From Pseudomonas sp. RIT409 (GTDB taxonomy: Bacteria > Pseudomonadota > Gammaproteobacteria > Pseudomonadales > Pseudomonadaceae), in NCBI RefSeq assembly GCF_003052515.2, contig NZ_QARE02000012.1:114343-178342 (forward strand): DNA of 64,000 nucleotides, given 5' to 3'. The notes beneath the pieces were generated by a model. It ran no database searches. It was not told where the DNA came from and saw only the letters and a program-made list of their open reading frames with translations. Of the stretch, positions 17,848-28,066 are shown piece after piece; the first letter of the stretch is position 1; the number at the start of each line of letters is the position of its first letter. Position numbers and translations under genes: made by a program.

Positions 17848-18747
17848 ATGGATCGCTTCGAATCAATGGCGATGCTCGTAGCAGCCATCGACAACGGCAG
17901 CCTCTCGGCGGCCGGGCGGGTAATGCATGTGCCGCTGCCCACGCTCAGCCGGAAAATCACCGAGCTGGAGGCTCGATTGGGGACCCGCTTACTGATTCGC
18001 GGGACCCGCAAGCTGACATTGACCGATGCTGGCGTGGCCTATGTCGCGGCGGCGCGGCGGATACTCGAGCAGGTGGACGACGCGGAACGGGAAGCCGCGG
18101 GAGAGTTTCAAACCCCCAAAGGCGAACTGGTGATCACTGCGCCTGTGTTCTTTGGCCGTTTGCATGTGCTGCCAGTGGTCACGGACTTCCTGACGCTGTA
18201 CCCCGAAATCAACGTGCGGTTGCTGTTGGTCGATCACAACATGCACCTGATCGACGAGCACGTCGATATGGCGGTGCGCATCGGCAAACTGCCTGACAGC
18301 GCGCTGTACGCCACCTATGTCGGCCCGATGCGTTCAATGGTGTGTGCCAGCCCGCACCTGCTGGCGACCCATGGCGTACCGACGGTCCCTGACGATTTGC
18401 GCAGGTTTCCGATCGTCCGCGTCGTCATGCCCGTGCCGACGCCGGGTTGGCAGTTTCGCTCACCGGACGCTGGGGGTGTGGTCGACATTCCGGTTTCACC
18501 GCGACTGGCGGTGTCCACTGCTGAGGCCGCCGTGCAGGCCGCGATTCGTGGGGTCGGCGTGGTAAACCTGATGCGTTATCAAGTGCTTGAGGCGATCCAG
18601 GCCGGCCAACTGGAACCGTTGCTTGAGCCCTTCGAACTCGATCCATCGCCCATTCACCTGTTGCATGCCTCGCGAGGCCAAATGCCGTTGAAGATGCGCT
18701 GTTTTCTGGACTTTGCCCGACCCAGGCTACAAGCAATACTGGCATGA
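17848..18747 (+). CDS. LysR-type transcriptional regulator
   Basis: 299 residues. The N-terminal winged helix-turn-helix (about residues 5-62: AAIDNGSLSAAGRVMHVPLPTLSRKI then LGTRLLIR) is characteristic, followed by the linker helix and a two-lobed effector domain (from about residue 90; GELVITAPVFFGRLHVLP). The PxPTLSR recognition-helix variant and IRxTRxLxLT signature resemble the subgroup of Pseudomonas LysR proteins divergent from small hydrolase or reductase genes. The 147-base gap to the hydrolase start is the likely control region. Effector unknown. Confidence 0.92.
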   Translation: MDRFESMAMLVAAIDNGSLSAAGRVMHVPLPTLSRKITELEARLGTRLLIRGTRKLTLTDAGVAYVAAARRILEQVDDAEREAAGEFQTPKGELVITAPVFFGRLHVLPVVTDFLTLYPEINVRLLLVDHNMHLIDEHVDMAVRIGKLPDSALYATYVGPMRSMVCASPHLLATHGVPTVPDDLRRFPIVRVVMPVPTPGWQFRSPDAGGVVDIPVSPRLAVSTAEAAVQAAIRGVGVVNLMRYQVLEAIQAGQLEPLLEPFELDPSPIHLLHASRGQMPLKMRCFLDFARPRLQAILA

Positions 18748-18754
18748 GCGCGCC

Positions 18755-18773
18755 GCATTCCCGTCGGGAATGC
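18755..18773. promoter_or_regulatory. Perfect 19-bp palindrome between the LysR gene and the GST gene
   Basis: GCATTCCCG-T-CGGGAATGC is a perfect 9-bp inverted repeat around one central base, starting 8 bases after the LysR stop and about 80 bases before the GST start. No T-run follows, so it could be an operator for the GST gene or a weak, rho-assisted terminator. Confidence 0.4.
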
Positions 18774-18851
18774 CCCCATGAAAAAGCCGAATTTCCCTTG
18801 CGCCGTGCATTCTCGTAGCGTGGCGGTTCCCCTGGATATGGAGTTCATGCC

Positions 18852-19484
18852 GTGAACGATGCCCCGCTGCGCCTGTACGTCGATGCCCGATTCACCAGTC
18901 CCTATGCGATGTCGGTGTTCGTGACGCTGACAGAAAAGGCAATCGACTTCGAACTGATCAAGGTCAACCTCGGCGCCCAAGAGCAATCGGCCCGGAGCTA
19001 CGCCGAACTGTCGCTCACCCAGCGTGTGCCTACGCTGGTGCACGGCGAATTTGCGCTCTCGGAGTCGTCGGCGATCATTGAGTACCTCGACGAGTGTTTT
19101 CCAAGTGTGCCGGTCCTGCCTCGGGGGCTTGAAGACAAGGCCCGGGCACGGCAAATCCAGGCCTGGTTGCGCAGCGACCTGATGCCCATTCGAGAAGAAC
19201 GCTCGACGCTGGTGATTTTCTACGCACAGGCAGCCGGGCCATTGTCCCCCGAGGGTCAGGCGGCCAAGGCCAAGCTGATCCATGCCGCGCAGGCCTTGTT
19301 GGCAGACGGGCGTCAGCATCTGTTCGGCGACTGGTCGATCGCTGATGTGGAGTTGGCAGTGATGCTGAACCGGTTGCTGCTCAACGGCGACGAGATGCCT
19401 GAGTCCTTGGGGCAATACGCCCGTCGTCAGTGGCTCCGGCCCAGTGTCCAGGCTTGGGTGAACGTGCAGCGTTCCTCGCTTTGA
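18852..19484 (+). CDS. Glutathione S-transferase family protein (YfcF-like)
   Basis: 210 residues from a GTG start; no ATG lies in a better position and GGAG is about 9 bases upstream. The N-terminal thioredoxin-like domain (LRLYVDARFTSPYAMSVFV; cis-Pro in QRVPTLVHGEF; glutathione-binding ESSAIIEYLDE) and the helical C-terminal domain (about residues 95-210, with the N-capping-box motif WSIADVELAVML) are clear. The Ser-Pro-Tyr segment near residue 17 is where the family places its activating Ser or Cys. Similar to Escherichia coli YfcF-type GSTs with peroxidase activity. It is probably involved in thiol-dependent detoxification, consistent with the catalases nearby. Confidence 0.85.
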   Translation: MNDAPLRLYVDARFTSPYAMSVFVTLTEKAIDFELIKVNLGAQEQSARSYAELSLTQRVPTLVHGEFALSESSAIIEYLDECFPSVPVLPRGLEDKARARQIQAWLRSDLMPIREERSTLVIFYAQAAGPLSPEGQAAKAKLIHAAQALLADGRQHLFGDWSIADVELAVMLNRLLLNGDEMPESLGQYARRQWLRPSVQAWVNVQRSSL

Positions 19485-19698
19485 GCTGTCATCGGGGCTG
19501 GCGATGGAGTCAGCCTTGTTTTTAATGAAAGCCTCGGTCGGACTCATCTGATCTGTATTTTTATCGACTATCTGGCGCTGTATTGAAACAGATCCAGCCC
19601 CCACAATTACCGTCATCCCCGGTCACGATAATGGGACCGACCCACGCGAACGGGCGCCATGAACGCGTCTGTATCGCGCACATCGAGAGGTGATTTTC

Positions 19699-19782
19699 AT
19701 GGGCAAGATGACGCTGTTTCTTCTGGGCTTTCTGGCGCTGACGATCTCCATCGGCCTGCTGGCCACCATCCCGCCGGGCTGA
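19699..19782 (+). CDS. Small membrane protein (27 residues)
   Basis: The micro-ORF encodes Met-Gly-Lys followed by one hydrophobic helix (TLFLLGFLALTISIGLLATI) and ends Pro-Pro-Gly. GAGAGGTG lies about 6 bases before the ATG, a good ribosome-binding site. One positive residue cluster at the N-terminus predicts N-in single-pass inner-membrane insertion. It lies alone between the GST gene and the convergent nitA gene. Function unknown. The clean Shine-Dalgarno and transmembrane helix support a real gene, but length alone cannot exclude chance. Confidence 0.5.
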   Translation: MGKMTLFLLGFLALTISIGLLATIPPG

Positions 19783-19865
19783 TGGCGGAGCTCGGTACTT
19801 AACGCTGTGGTCCAAGAGAGCTCGTTTAAGCGGGCGCATCCTTGCTGAGCGATTCAACGATGCGT

Positions 19866-21770
<1,905 letters not shown>

Positions 21771-21806
21771 GACTACGAAATCTCGTGGTTGGGCGGTACG
21801 AATAAT

Positions 21807-21818
21807 CGTAGTTCTACG
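21807..21818. promoter_or_regulatory. Candidate upstream activator site for NitA
   Basis: CGTAG-TT-CTACG is a perfect 5-bp inverted repeat about 110-125 bases upstream of the -24/-12 promoter, the distance usual for enhancer sites of sigma-54 activators. A related half-site (GCGTAG) follows at about 21824. It is proposed from symmetry and position only. Confidence 0.45.
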
Positions 21819-21928
21819 GGATTGCGTAGCCAGCGAAAAGCATCAGTAGGCGCCCAATTAACCGGATCAGATCGCGATTGTCTGCGAAATCAACAGGTTA
21901 GGCCGCTCGCTCGAACGGCGGATTTTTC

Positions 21929-21944
21929 TGGCACGGCGTTCGCT
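21929..21944 (+). promoter_or_regulatory. Sigma-54 promoter of the nitBCDEFGH operon
   Basis: TGGCACGGCGTTCGCT has the invariant GG and GC dinucleotides exactly 10 bases apart, with a consensus TGGCACG -24 box and a slightly weak -12 box. Transcription would start near 21955, leaving a leader of about 55 bases before nitB. Confidence 0.8.
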
Positions 21945-22009
21945 GTGGTCAGGGTGTCACCCGGTGATCGAAACAGACCACCGACACACCCTGAGAACGG
22001 AGCGACGAC

Positions 22010-22492
22010 ATGCCAAGCGTAGACATCAACCACTATCAAGACGGCGACTTTCTGGTCAATTACGAAGAGAAGGTGTTCGAGGACGTCAAAGCCGAACCGG
22101 GCGAAAAAGCCTTGCTGACCTTCCACACCATCGCCTTCGAAGGGTCGATCGGGCTGGTCAACATGCTCCAGGCCAAGCGCCTGCTGCGCAAGGGTTTCGA
22201 AACCAAAGTGCTGCTCTACGGACCGGGCGTGCAACTGGGTGTCCAGCGCGGCTTCCCGACCCTCGGCGCCGAGGCCTTTCCGGGCCACTTGGCCGTGAAC
22301 AACCAGATCAAAGCGTTCATGGCTGAAGGGGGCGAGGTCTACGCCTGCCGTTTTGCTCTCCAGGCGCTGTATGGCCAGACCGAGAAAGCGCTGATCGAAG
22401 GCATCCGCCCAATCAACCCGCTGGACGTGATGGACCTGCGCCTGCTGATGCGTCGCGAAGGCGCGATGATCATCGATACCTGGACGGCGTAA
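22010..22492 (+). CDS. nitB: MSMEG_0572/Sll0783-family nitrogen starvation response protein
   Basis: 160-residue soluble protein, first gene of the Nit1C operon, with GGAG 8 bases before the ATG. The fold looks DsrE-like: a beta-alpha start (KALLTFHTIAFEGSIGLVNMLQAKRLLRKGFETKVLLYGPGV), a central segment (QIKAFMAEGGEVYACRFALQALYG) with one Cys, and a C-terminal helix. The conserved family is always found with the nitrilase and radical SAM genes; its biochemical role is not established. In Pseudomonas growing on cyanide, the NitB product is strongly induced. No signal peptide or membrane segment. Confidence 0.92.
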   Translation: MPSVDINHYQDGDFLVNYEEKVFEDVKAEPGEKALLTFHTIAFEGSIGLVNMLQAKRLLRKGFETKVLLYGPGVQLGVQRGFPTLGAEAFPGHLAVNNQIKAFMAEGGEVYACRFALQALYGQTEKALIEGIRPINPLDVMDLRLLMRREGAMIIDTWTA

Positions 22493-22500
22493 TGCGCTGA

Positions 22501-22609
22501 TGATCGTTCCCACGCTCCGCATGGGAACGCATCCCGGGACGCTCCGCGTCCGTTGTGCCGGCGCAGAGCGCCTGGAGCGGCGTTCCCACGGGGACCGTGG
22601 GAACGATCA
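22501..22609. repeat. 109-bp MITE/REP-like element inside the nit operon
   Basis: The element begins TGATCGTTCCCACG and ends with its exact 14-bp reverse complement. Each end also contains its own GTTCCCACG/CGTGGGAAC hairpin, and the middle is GC-rich (GGGACGCTCCGCGTC). This is a well-known dispersed type in Pseudomonas chromosomes. It sits 8 bases after nitB and about 33 bases before nitC, so it is transcribed with the operon. Confidence 0.85.
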
Positions 22610-22642
22610 ACACAAATCCGAGAGCCGCAGGAAATACCTGAC

Positions 22643-23620
22643 ATGACCACCATCCGCGCCGCCGCCGTTCAGTTCAGCCCTGTGCTGTACTCCCGCGAAG
22701 CCACCGTCGCCAAACTGTGCCGTACCCTGCTCGAATTGGGCCGCGAGGGGGTGCAGTTCGCGGTCTTCCCCGAAACCGTGGTGCCGTATTACCCCTATTT
22801 TTCCTTCGTCCAGCCGCCGTTCGCCATGGGCAAGGAGCACCTGCAGCTGCTGGAGCAATCCGTCACCGTGCCTTCCGATGTCACCCGCCAGATTGGCGAG
22901 GCGTGCCGAGAGGCGGGCATTGTCGCCTCAGTGGGCGTGAACGAGCGCGAAGGCGGCACGATCTACAACGCCCAGCTGTTGTTCGACGCGGACGGCAGCT
23001 TGATTCAACACCGACGCAAGATCACCCCCACCTATCACGAACGCATGGTCTGGGGGCAGGGCGACGGCGCTGGCCTGCGTGCCGTGGACAGCGCCGTCGG
23101 GCGCATTGGATCGCTGGCCTGCTGGGAGCATTACAACCCGCTGGCGCGCTACGCGCTGATGGCCGATGGCGAGCAAATCCACGTCGCGATGTTCCCCGGC
23201 TCCCTGGTTGGGGACATCTTCGCCGAACAGATCGAGGTCACCATTCGCCATCACGCGCTGGAATCCGGCTGCTTCGTGGTCAACGCCACCGCCTGGCTCG
23301 ATGCCGATCAGCAGGGCCAGATCATGCAGGACACCGGCTGCGCGTTGGGTCCGATATCCGGCGGCTGTTTCACTGCGATCGTCTCGCCGGAAGGCAGGCT
23401 GCTGGGCGAGCCGTTGCGCAAGGGGGAGGGCTGGGTCATCGCCGATCTCGATTTGAAACTCATCGACAAACGCAAGCGCATGATGGATTCAGTGGGGCAT
23501 TACAGCCGTCCCGAATTGCTCAGCCTGCTGATCGACCGCACCCCCACCGCCAAGCTGCACGAGCGCCATGCGCACCCCATGATGCCTGCCCGCGAGGAGC
23601 TCGATCATGCAGACCAGTGA
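22643..23620 (+). CDS. nitC: Nit6803-family nitrilase of the Nit1C cluster
   Basis: 325 residues from the ATG at 22643, just after the repeat element. The carbon-nitrogen hydrolase triad is intact: Glu44 (FPETVVPYYP), Lys126 (RRKITPTYHER) and Cys160 (LACWEHYNPL). The enzyme converts nitriles to carboxylates and ammonia. In Nit1C-bearing Pseudomonas this gene is required for growth on cyanide as nitrogen source, although free cyanide may be handled as a nitrile adduct. An upstream in-frame start within the repeat would add 30 residues not seen in the family. Overlaps nitD by 14 bases. Confidence 0.95.
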   Translation: MTTIRAAAVQFSPVLYSREATVAKLCRTLLELGREGVQFAVFPETVVPYYPYFSFVQPPFAMGKEHLQLLEQSVTVPSDVTRQIGEACREAGIVASVGVNEREGGTIYNAQLLFDADGSLIQHRRKITPTYHERMVWGQGDGAGLRAVDSAVGRIGSLACWEHYNPLARYALMADGEQIHVAMFPGSLVGDIFAEQIEVTIRHHALESGCFVVNATAWLDADQQGQIMQDTGCALGPISGGCFTAIVSPEGRLLGEPLRKGEGWVIADLDLKLIDKRKRMMDSVGHYSRPELLSLLIDRTPTAKLHERHAHPMMPAREELDHADQ

Positions 23621-24689
23621 ATTGCTCGCCGAGCTGCAATGCCATGGCGTCCGCTGGCCGGCCGCCCAGAACGGCCTGTCGCGCAAGGGCGGTGCCGGGC
23701 CATCGGACCATAAGGCGCTGACGGTCGAGGGACGGACCATGATGGTGCCCATCCTCAATCAAGCCTCGCAGAATTCTCCCTATCAGGCGCAACCCAGCGC
23801 CGATGGCAGCCTGGCGCTGATCTTCCGCGAGGGCGTGCAAGTAGGCCAGGTGAAGATGCCGGGGGTGCCCAACTTCTACAGCCGCAGCACCGCTGACGGC
23901 ATTCCCTACTGGAAAATCGCCACCTTGCACAGCGCCGATGTGCTGGCCACCACGGTGTTGCAGCACTGCATTCGGTTCAATGATCGCAGCACGTCCTGCC
24001 AGTTCTGCGCCATCGGCCAGTCGCTGGCGGCGGGCAAGACCATTGCCCGCAAGCGCCCGCAGCAACTGGCCGAAGTGGCCAAGGCGGCCGTCGAGTTGGA
24101 CGGGGTGAAGCACATGGTCATGACCACCGGCACCCCCCAGACCCCGGATCGCGGTGCTGCGATTCTCTGCGAGTCGGCGGCCGCCGTGACGGCTGCGGTG
24201 GACCTGCCGATCCAGGCCCAATGCGAGCCGCCGGATGACGACCGCTGGTTCCAGCGGCTGGCCGACAGTGGCGTGGTATCGCTGGGCATGCACTTGGAAG
24301 CCGTCACCGAAGAGGTGCGCCAGCGGATCATGCCTGGCAAGGCCGAGGTGCCGCTGAGCCGGTATTTCGAGGCGTTCGAGGCGGCGGTCGAGGTGTTCGG
24401 GCGCGGCCAGGTCAGCACCTACATCCTGGCGGGCCTGGGTGACAGCGAAGAGGCGATCACCGACATGAGCGAGCGCCTGAGTGCCCTGGGCGTCTACCCC
24501 TTCGTGGTGCCTTTCGTGCCCATCGACGGCACGCCGCTGGCCCATCACCCCAAACCCGACAGCGCCATGATGGCCCGTCTCTACCCGCAGATCGGGGCCA
24601 GCCTGCGCCGCCACGGATTGCACTCGGACAACATCAACGCAGGCTGTGCGAAGTGCGGGGCGTGTTCGGCGTTGAAACATCATGAATAA
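23607..24689 (+). CDS. nitD: MSMEG_0568-family radical SAM protein
   Basis: 360 residues; the ATG lies inside the end of nitC with GAGGAGCT just upstream. The cluster-binding cysteines are Cys121, Cys131 and Cys134 in a CX9CX2C spacing (HCIRFNDRSTSCQFC), unlike the canonical CX3CX2C but apparently typical for this family. After a TIM-barrel core (MVMTTGTPQTPDRG, QAQCEPPDD, STYILAGLGD) the C-terminus ends with NAGCAKCGACSAL, a CX2CX2C set that could hold an auxiliary Fe-S centre. The reaction is unknown. It probably acts on the same nitrogen compound as NitC. Followed by a 69-base gap with a small hairpin, then nitE. Confidence 0.92.
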   Translation: MQTSELLAELQCHGVRWPAAQNGLSRKGGAGPSDHKALTVEGRTMMVPILNQASQNSPYQAQPSADGSLALIFREGVQVGQVKMPGVPNFYSRSTADGIPYWKIATLHSADVLATTVLQHCIRFNDRSTSCQFCAIGQSLAAGKTIARKRPQQLAEVAKAAVELDGVKHMVMTTGTPQTPDRGAAILCESAAAVTAAVDLPIQAQCEPPDDDRWFQRLADSGVVSLGMHLEAVTEEVRQRIMPGKAEVPLSRYFEAFEAAVEVFGRGQVSTYILAGLGDSEEAITDMSERLSALGVYPFVVPFVPIDGTPLAHHPKPDSAMMARLYPQIGASLRRHGLHSDNINAGCAKCGACSALKHHE

Positions 24690-24712
24690 AGGCGCGACCC
24701 ATCGCTTTTTGT

Positions 24713-24726
24713 AGAAGCGCGCTTCT
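24713..24726. repeat. Short GC-rich palindrome between nitD and nitE
   Basis: AGAAGCGCGCTTCT is a perfect 14-bp palindrome in the nitD-nitE gap. Its core (GTAGAAGCGCGCTT) also forms the end of the larger palindrome at 33659, so it looks like a solo REP half-unit. Confidence 0.55.
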
Positions 24727-24758
24727 GCAGGCGGTATTCATTCCACGGGAGACGCATC

Positions 24759-25331
24759 ATGAACAATCTGGCCTTTGCCCTCGTCGACAGCACGTTCGAA
24801 CCCTTTCGTGCCGGCGAACTGGTGGTCAAGCCCGCCACGGAAAACTGGGAGAAGCAGGCCTACTTCGCACTGCGCCGTGCGGTGTTTTCCGATGAGCAGC
24901 AATTGCTGGCGCACGACAAGGACAGCCACGACTTCCAGGCGATTGCCATCGTCGCCTTGGCCGGCAACTGCGGAATGGCCGATCAAGTGGTCGGTGCCGT
25001 GCGCATTTATCCGTCCTCGGAGGAGACGGTGCCGAGCCTCTGGTTTGGCGGTCGACTGTGTGTCGCCCAGGCTTACCGACGGCACAGCATGATCGGCAAG
25101 GCGTTGGTCAACGAGGCGGTGTCGCGGGCCAAGGAACTGGGCTGCGAAACCTTTCGTGCCACCGTTCAAGCGCCCAATGAGGCGTACTTCCATGGCTTGC
25201 ACTGGCGGACCCTCGACCGACTGGACGTGCTCGGCCAGCCTCACTGCCTGATGCAGGCAGACCTGGCGAGTTACCCGTTGATGCCGCGTCAGGTCTCGCT
25301 GCAGCCATTGAAGGGGGCGCGTCATGGCTGA
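24759..25331 (+). CDS. nitE: MSMEG_0567/Sll0786-family N-acyltransferase (GNAT fold)
   Basis: 190 residues with GGGAGAC before the ATG. The GNAT features are visible: helix ENWEKQAYFALRRAVFSDEQQLL, strand VVGAVRIYPSSEE, and the acyl-CoA pyrophosphate-binding loop region RLCVAQAYRRHSMIGKALVNEAVSRAKELGC, followed by FRATVQAPNEAYFHGLHWRTL. It should acylate an amine in the Nit1C pathway; the substrate is unknown. In some organisms this domain is fused with the AIR-synthase-like protein; here they are separate and overlap by 8 bases. Confidence 0.9.
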   Translation: MNNLAFALVDSTFEPFRAGELVVKPATENWEKQAYFALRRAVFSDEQQLLAHDKDSHDFQAIAIVALAGNCGMADQVVGAVRIYPSSEETVPSLWFGGRLCVAQAYRRHSMIGKALVNEAVSRAKELGCETFRATVQAPNEAYFHGLHWRTLDRLDVLGQPHCLMQADLASYPLMPRQVSLQPLKGARHG

Positions 25332-26352
25332 GCTCATCGACCTCGGCGCACTGCTCGACACCCTCCGCCACACGCCGGCCATGGCGTCCAAACAGGCGAT
25401 CCAGCAGCCTGCGCAGGCGATGGCCGCGGTTGACCAACCTTTGAGCCGTGAAGCGCTGTACGCGTTGCCCGGCGACGACACCGCGGCGATTGCCTGCGGC
25501 GACCAGTTTCAACTGCTGGCCATCGAAGGCATGTTGCCCGGTTTCGTCAGCGCCGCGCCCTGGTTCGCAGGCTGGTCGGCGGTGATGGCCAACGTCAGCG
25601 ACATCACTGCCATGGGCGGTCGGCCCACGGCGGTGGTCAACGCTTACTGGCACCACGATCAGGCGCAGTCGCACGCCATCCTTGCCGGTATTCGCGCGGC
25701 GTGCGACGCCTACGGGCTGATCCTCGCGGGCGGGCACACCAGCCTGGCGGCCAATCACCCGGCCGCATTGGCGGTGGCGATCACCGGGACCGCCAGCCGA
25801 TTGCTGTCGACCTTGCACGTCAAGCCGGGGCAAGTCATCGCCATGGCCGTCGACCTCGAAGGCGTCTGGCACGCCGACAGCACGTACTGGAAAGCCTTCG
25901 AAGGCGTACCCGCAGAACGCCTGCGCAGCAAGCTCGAAGTGCTGCCGCGGCTGGCAGAGGCGCAATGGCTGCAGGCGGCCAAGGACATCAGTAACGCGGG
26001 GGTACTGGGCAGTCTGCTGATGCTGCTTGAAACCACCGGCTGCGGGGCCGACGTCGACCTTCTGCGCCTGCCTTGCCCAGCCGACGGCGACCTGTTGCGC
26101 TGGCTTCAGGTGTTCCCCAGTTACGGCTTTCTCATGACCCTGAACGAGGCCGATTGGCCCAACGTTCAGGCCGCGTTCGCCTTCGAGGGCCTGCGCTGCG
26201 AACGCATCGGTCAGGTCACCGACAGCGCCGAATTGAGTGTCCAGCACGGCCTGCAGCGCCGTGTCTTCTGGAACCTCCACGAGCAGCCGTTCACCGGCTT
26301 CAGCTACGCCCACCTCGATCTTTCACCGTTGTTCGTACACAAGGAGCACTGA
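25324..26352 (+). CDS. nitF: Sll0787-family AIR synthase-like protein
   Basis: 342 residues; the start codon is inside the end of nitE. It has the PurM/SelD-type ATP-binding fold: the N-terminal half has a GDDTAAI motif (metal/ATP loop) and MANVSDITAMGGRPTAVVNA, the family's signature dimer strand; the C-terminal half has KDISNAGVLGSLLMLLE. Relatives phosphorylate or activate a substrate using ATP, so NitF may activate an amide or carboxylate intermediate. The exact reaction in Nit1C is not known. Two bases separate its stop region from nitG, indicating tight translational coupling. Confidence 0.9.
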   Translation: MAELIDLGALLDTLRHTPAMASKQAIQQPAQAMAAVDQPLSREALYALPGDDTAAIACGDQFQLLAIEGMLPGFVSAAPWFAGWSAVMANVSDITAMGGRPTAVVNAYWHHDQAQSHAILAGIRAACDAYGLILAGGHTSLAANHPAALAVAITGTASRLLSTLHVKPGQVIAMAVDLEGVWHADSTYWKAFEGVPAERLRSKLEVLPRLAEAQWLQAAKDISNAGVLGSLLMLLETTGCGADVDLLRLPCPADGDLLRWLQVFPSYGFLMTLNEADWPNVQAAFAFEGLRCERIGQVTDSAELSVQHGLQRRVFWNLHEQPFTGFSYAHLDLSPLFVHKEH

Positions 26353-26353
26353 C

Positions 26354-26674
26354 ATGCCCGCCGTCAACTTCAGGATTCGCTGGCCCAATGGCAAAGAGGC
26401 CGCGTGCTATTCGCCCTCGACCGTGATCTACGACCATCTGCAAGAAGGCGCCAGCTACCCGTTGGCCGATTTTCTCCAGCGTGTGGAAGGTGGGTTGAAC
26501 AACGCGTCGGAGCGGGTGAAACAAGTCAAAGGCTTTTACTGCAGCTCGGCGATGGACACCCTCGGCATGCTTAAAGGCCAGGCACAGGTGCAGGAGGACG
26601 GGGCGGTGGAGGTGCTCAGCATGAGGACAGAAGGCGGTGGCCGAGTGACTGGGGCCGGGTGGAGTTCTTTTTGA
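26354..26674 (+). CDS. nitG: MSMEG_0570-family nitrogen starvation response protein
   Basis: 106-residue cytoplasmic protein of unknown biochemical role, always found in Nit1C clusters. The ATG at 26354 follows AAGGAGC by 6 bases. Recognisable segments are VNFRIRWPNGKEAACYSPSTVI near the N-terminus, FLQRVEGGLNNASERVKQVKGFYCSSAMD in the middle, and a basic, glycine-rich end. The two Cys residues (positions about 17 and 62) could matter for function but this is a guess. Confidence 0.88.
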   Translation: MPAVNFRIRWPNGKEAACYSPSTVIYDHLQEGASYPLADFLQRVEGGLNNASERVKQVKGFYCSSAMDTLGMLKGQAQVQEDGAVEVLSMRTEGGGRVTGAGWSSF

Positions 26675-26730
26675 TTAAACCCGGTTCCTCTGTCCTTCAT
26701 TTCAACCACATATTCTTTGGAGCCATGACC

Positions 26731-28011
26731 ATGCCCAGCTCGATCACCCCCCTCAAAACGCCGCACCACAGCGTGATTATCGTTGGCGGCGGGCAGGCCG
26801 GCCTGTCGGCCAGCTATTACCTGCAGCAGCAGAATGTCGACCATCTGGTGCTGGAAAAGCACAGCGTCACCCACACCTGGCGCGACCAGCGCTGGGATGC
26901 GTTCAGCCTGGTCACTCCCAACTGGCAATGCGCGCTGCCCGGCTACCGGTACAGCGAAGAGCACGGTGGGCAGGACCCTCACGGCTTCATGAAGAAAGAC
27001 CAGATCAATGATTACCTCGCAGGCTTCGTCAGGGCGGTCAATGCGCCGGTTCGCGAAGGGGTAGCGGTCAAGCGCGTGACCCCTCGGCCAGCGGGAGGCT
27101 TCGACGTGCAGACGTCCCATGGGGACTTCACCGCCGATCAGGTGATCTGCGCCTCGGGTGGCTATCACACGCCGATCATTCCGCGTCTGGCCGAGCGCCT
27201 GCCGGCAGGCATCACGCAGATTCACTCCGAGCAGTACCGCAATCCGCAGGCGCTGCCGGAGGGCAATGTCCTGGTGGTCGGCTCCGGGCAGTCCGGGGCG
27301 CAGATCGCCGAGGACCTTCATCTGGCCGGTCGCAAGGTGTACCTGGCCGTGGGCGACGCCCCGCGATGCGCACGCTTCTACCGTGGCAAGGACGTGGTCG
27401 ATTGGCTCGCCGAGATGGGCTATTACCAGATCGGCGTGGATACCCATCCTTTGCGCGAGGGGGTGCGGGACAACACCAACCATTACGTCACCGGTCGCGA
27501 TGGCGGCCGGGACATCGATCTGCGCAAATTCGCACTGGAAGGGATGGCGTTGTTCGGTCGGCTGGACGGACTGGTAGGCGATGTGCTGCAGTTTTCGACG
27601 AACCTGGCCGACAGCCTCGACAAGGCCGACGCCGTCTACAACCGCATCAATGCCTCCATCGACGCGTACATTGCCGAGCAGGGCATCGAGGCGCCGGCGG
27701 GCGAGCGCTACGCGCCGGTTTGGGCCCCCTCGCAGGAACAGGCGCAATTGAGCCTGAGCGAAGCGGGCATCACCAGCATCATCTGGTGCATCGGTTTCAC
27801 CCCGGATTTCAGCTGGGTCGATGCGCCTGTATTCAATGGCCGTGGCCATCCGGGCCATGTGCGTGGGGTCACGACGCAGCCGGGCTTGTATTTCCTCGGC
27901 TTGCCGTGGCTATACACCTGGGGTTCCGGCCGTTTCTCGGGCGTGGCGCGGGATGCGCAGTACCTGGTGGAGCACATCGCCCGGGTGCGGGCCAAGCACA
28001 AGGTGGCGTGA
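26731..28011 (+). CDS. nitH: MSMEG_0569-family flavin-dependent oxidoreductase
   Basis: 426 residues. I prefer the ATG at 26731 over 26725 because GGAG ends 8 bases before it. The FAD-binding Rossmann motif VIIVGGGQAGLSASYYL starts near residue 13 and the NAD(P)H motif VLVVGSGQSGAQIAEDL lies around residue 182. This is the layout of class B flavoprotein monooxygenases such as CzcO/YUCCA types. FSWVD followed by PGLYFLGLPWLYTWGSGRFSGV ends the FAD domain. In Pseudomonas Nit1C it is the last gene of the operon; the N-oxygenation or C-oxygenation substrate is unknown. The MSMEG_0565-type glycosyltransferase that ends some clusters is absent here. Confidence 0.92.
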   Translation: MPSSITPLKTPHHSVIIVGGGQAGLSASYYLQQQNVDHLVLEKHSVTHTWRDQRWDAFSLVTPNWQCALPGYRYSEEHGGQDPHGFMKKDQINDYLAGFVRAVNAPVREGVAVKRVTPRPAGGFDVQTSHGDFTADQVICASGGYHTPIIPRLAERLPAGITQIHSEQYRNPQALPEGNVLVVGSGQSGAQIAEDLHLAGRKVYLAVGDAPRCARFYRGKDVVDWLAEMGYYQIGVDTHPLREGVRDNTNHYVTGRDGGRDIDLRKFALEGMALFGRLDGLVGDVLQFSTNLADSLDKADAVYNRINASIDAYIAEQGIEAPAGERYAPVWAPSQEQAQLSLSEAGITSIIWCIGFTPDFSWVDAPVFNGRGHPGHVRGVTTQPGLYFLGLPWLYTWGSGRFSGVARDAQYLVEHIARVRAKHKVA

Positions 28012-28066
28012 GCAGCCAGGGTGGGCGCGCCGGCAACGGTGCCGGGCACGCCCTATGCGGTGGATA

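Noticed and set aside
28012..28066. Possible terminator between nitH and the CdtB-like gene
   Set aside because: GC-rich imperfect stem without a T-run; not distinguishable from background in this GC-rich DNA.
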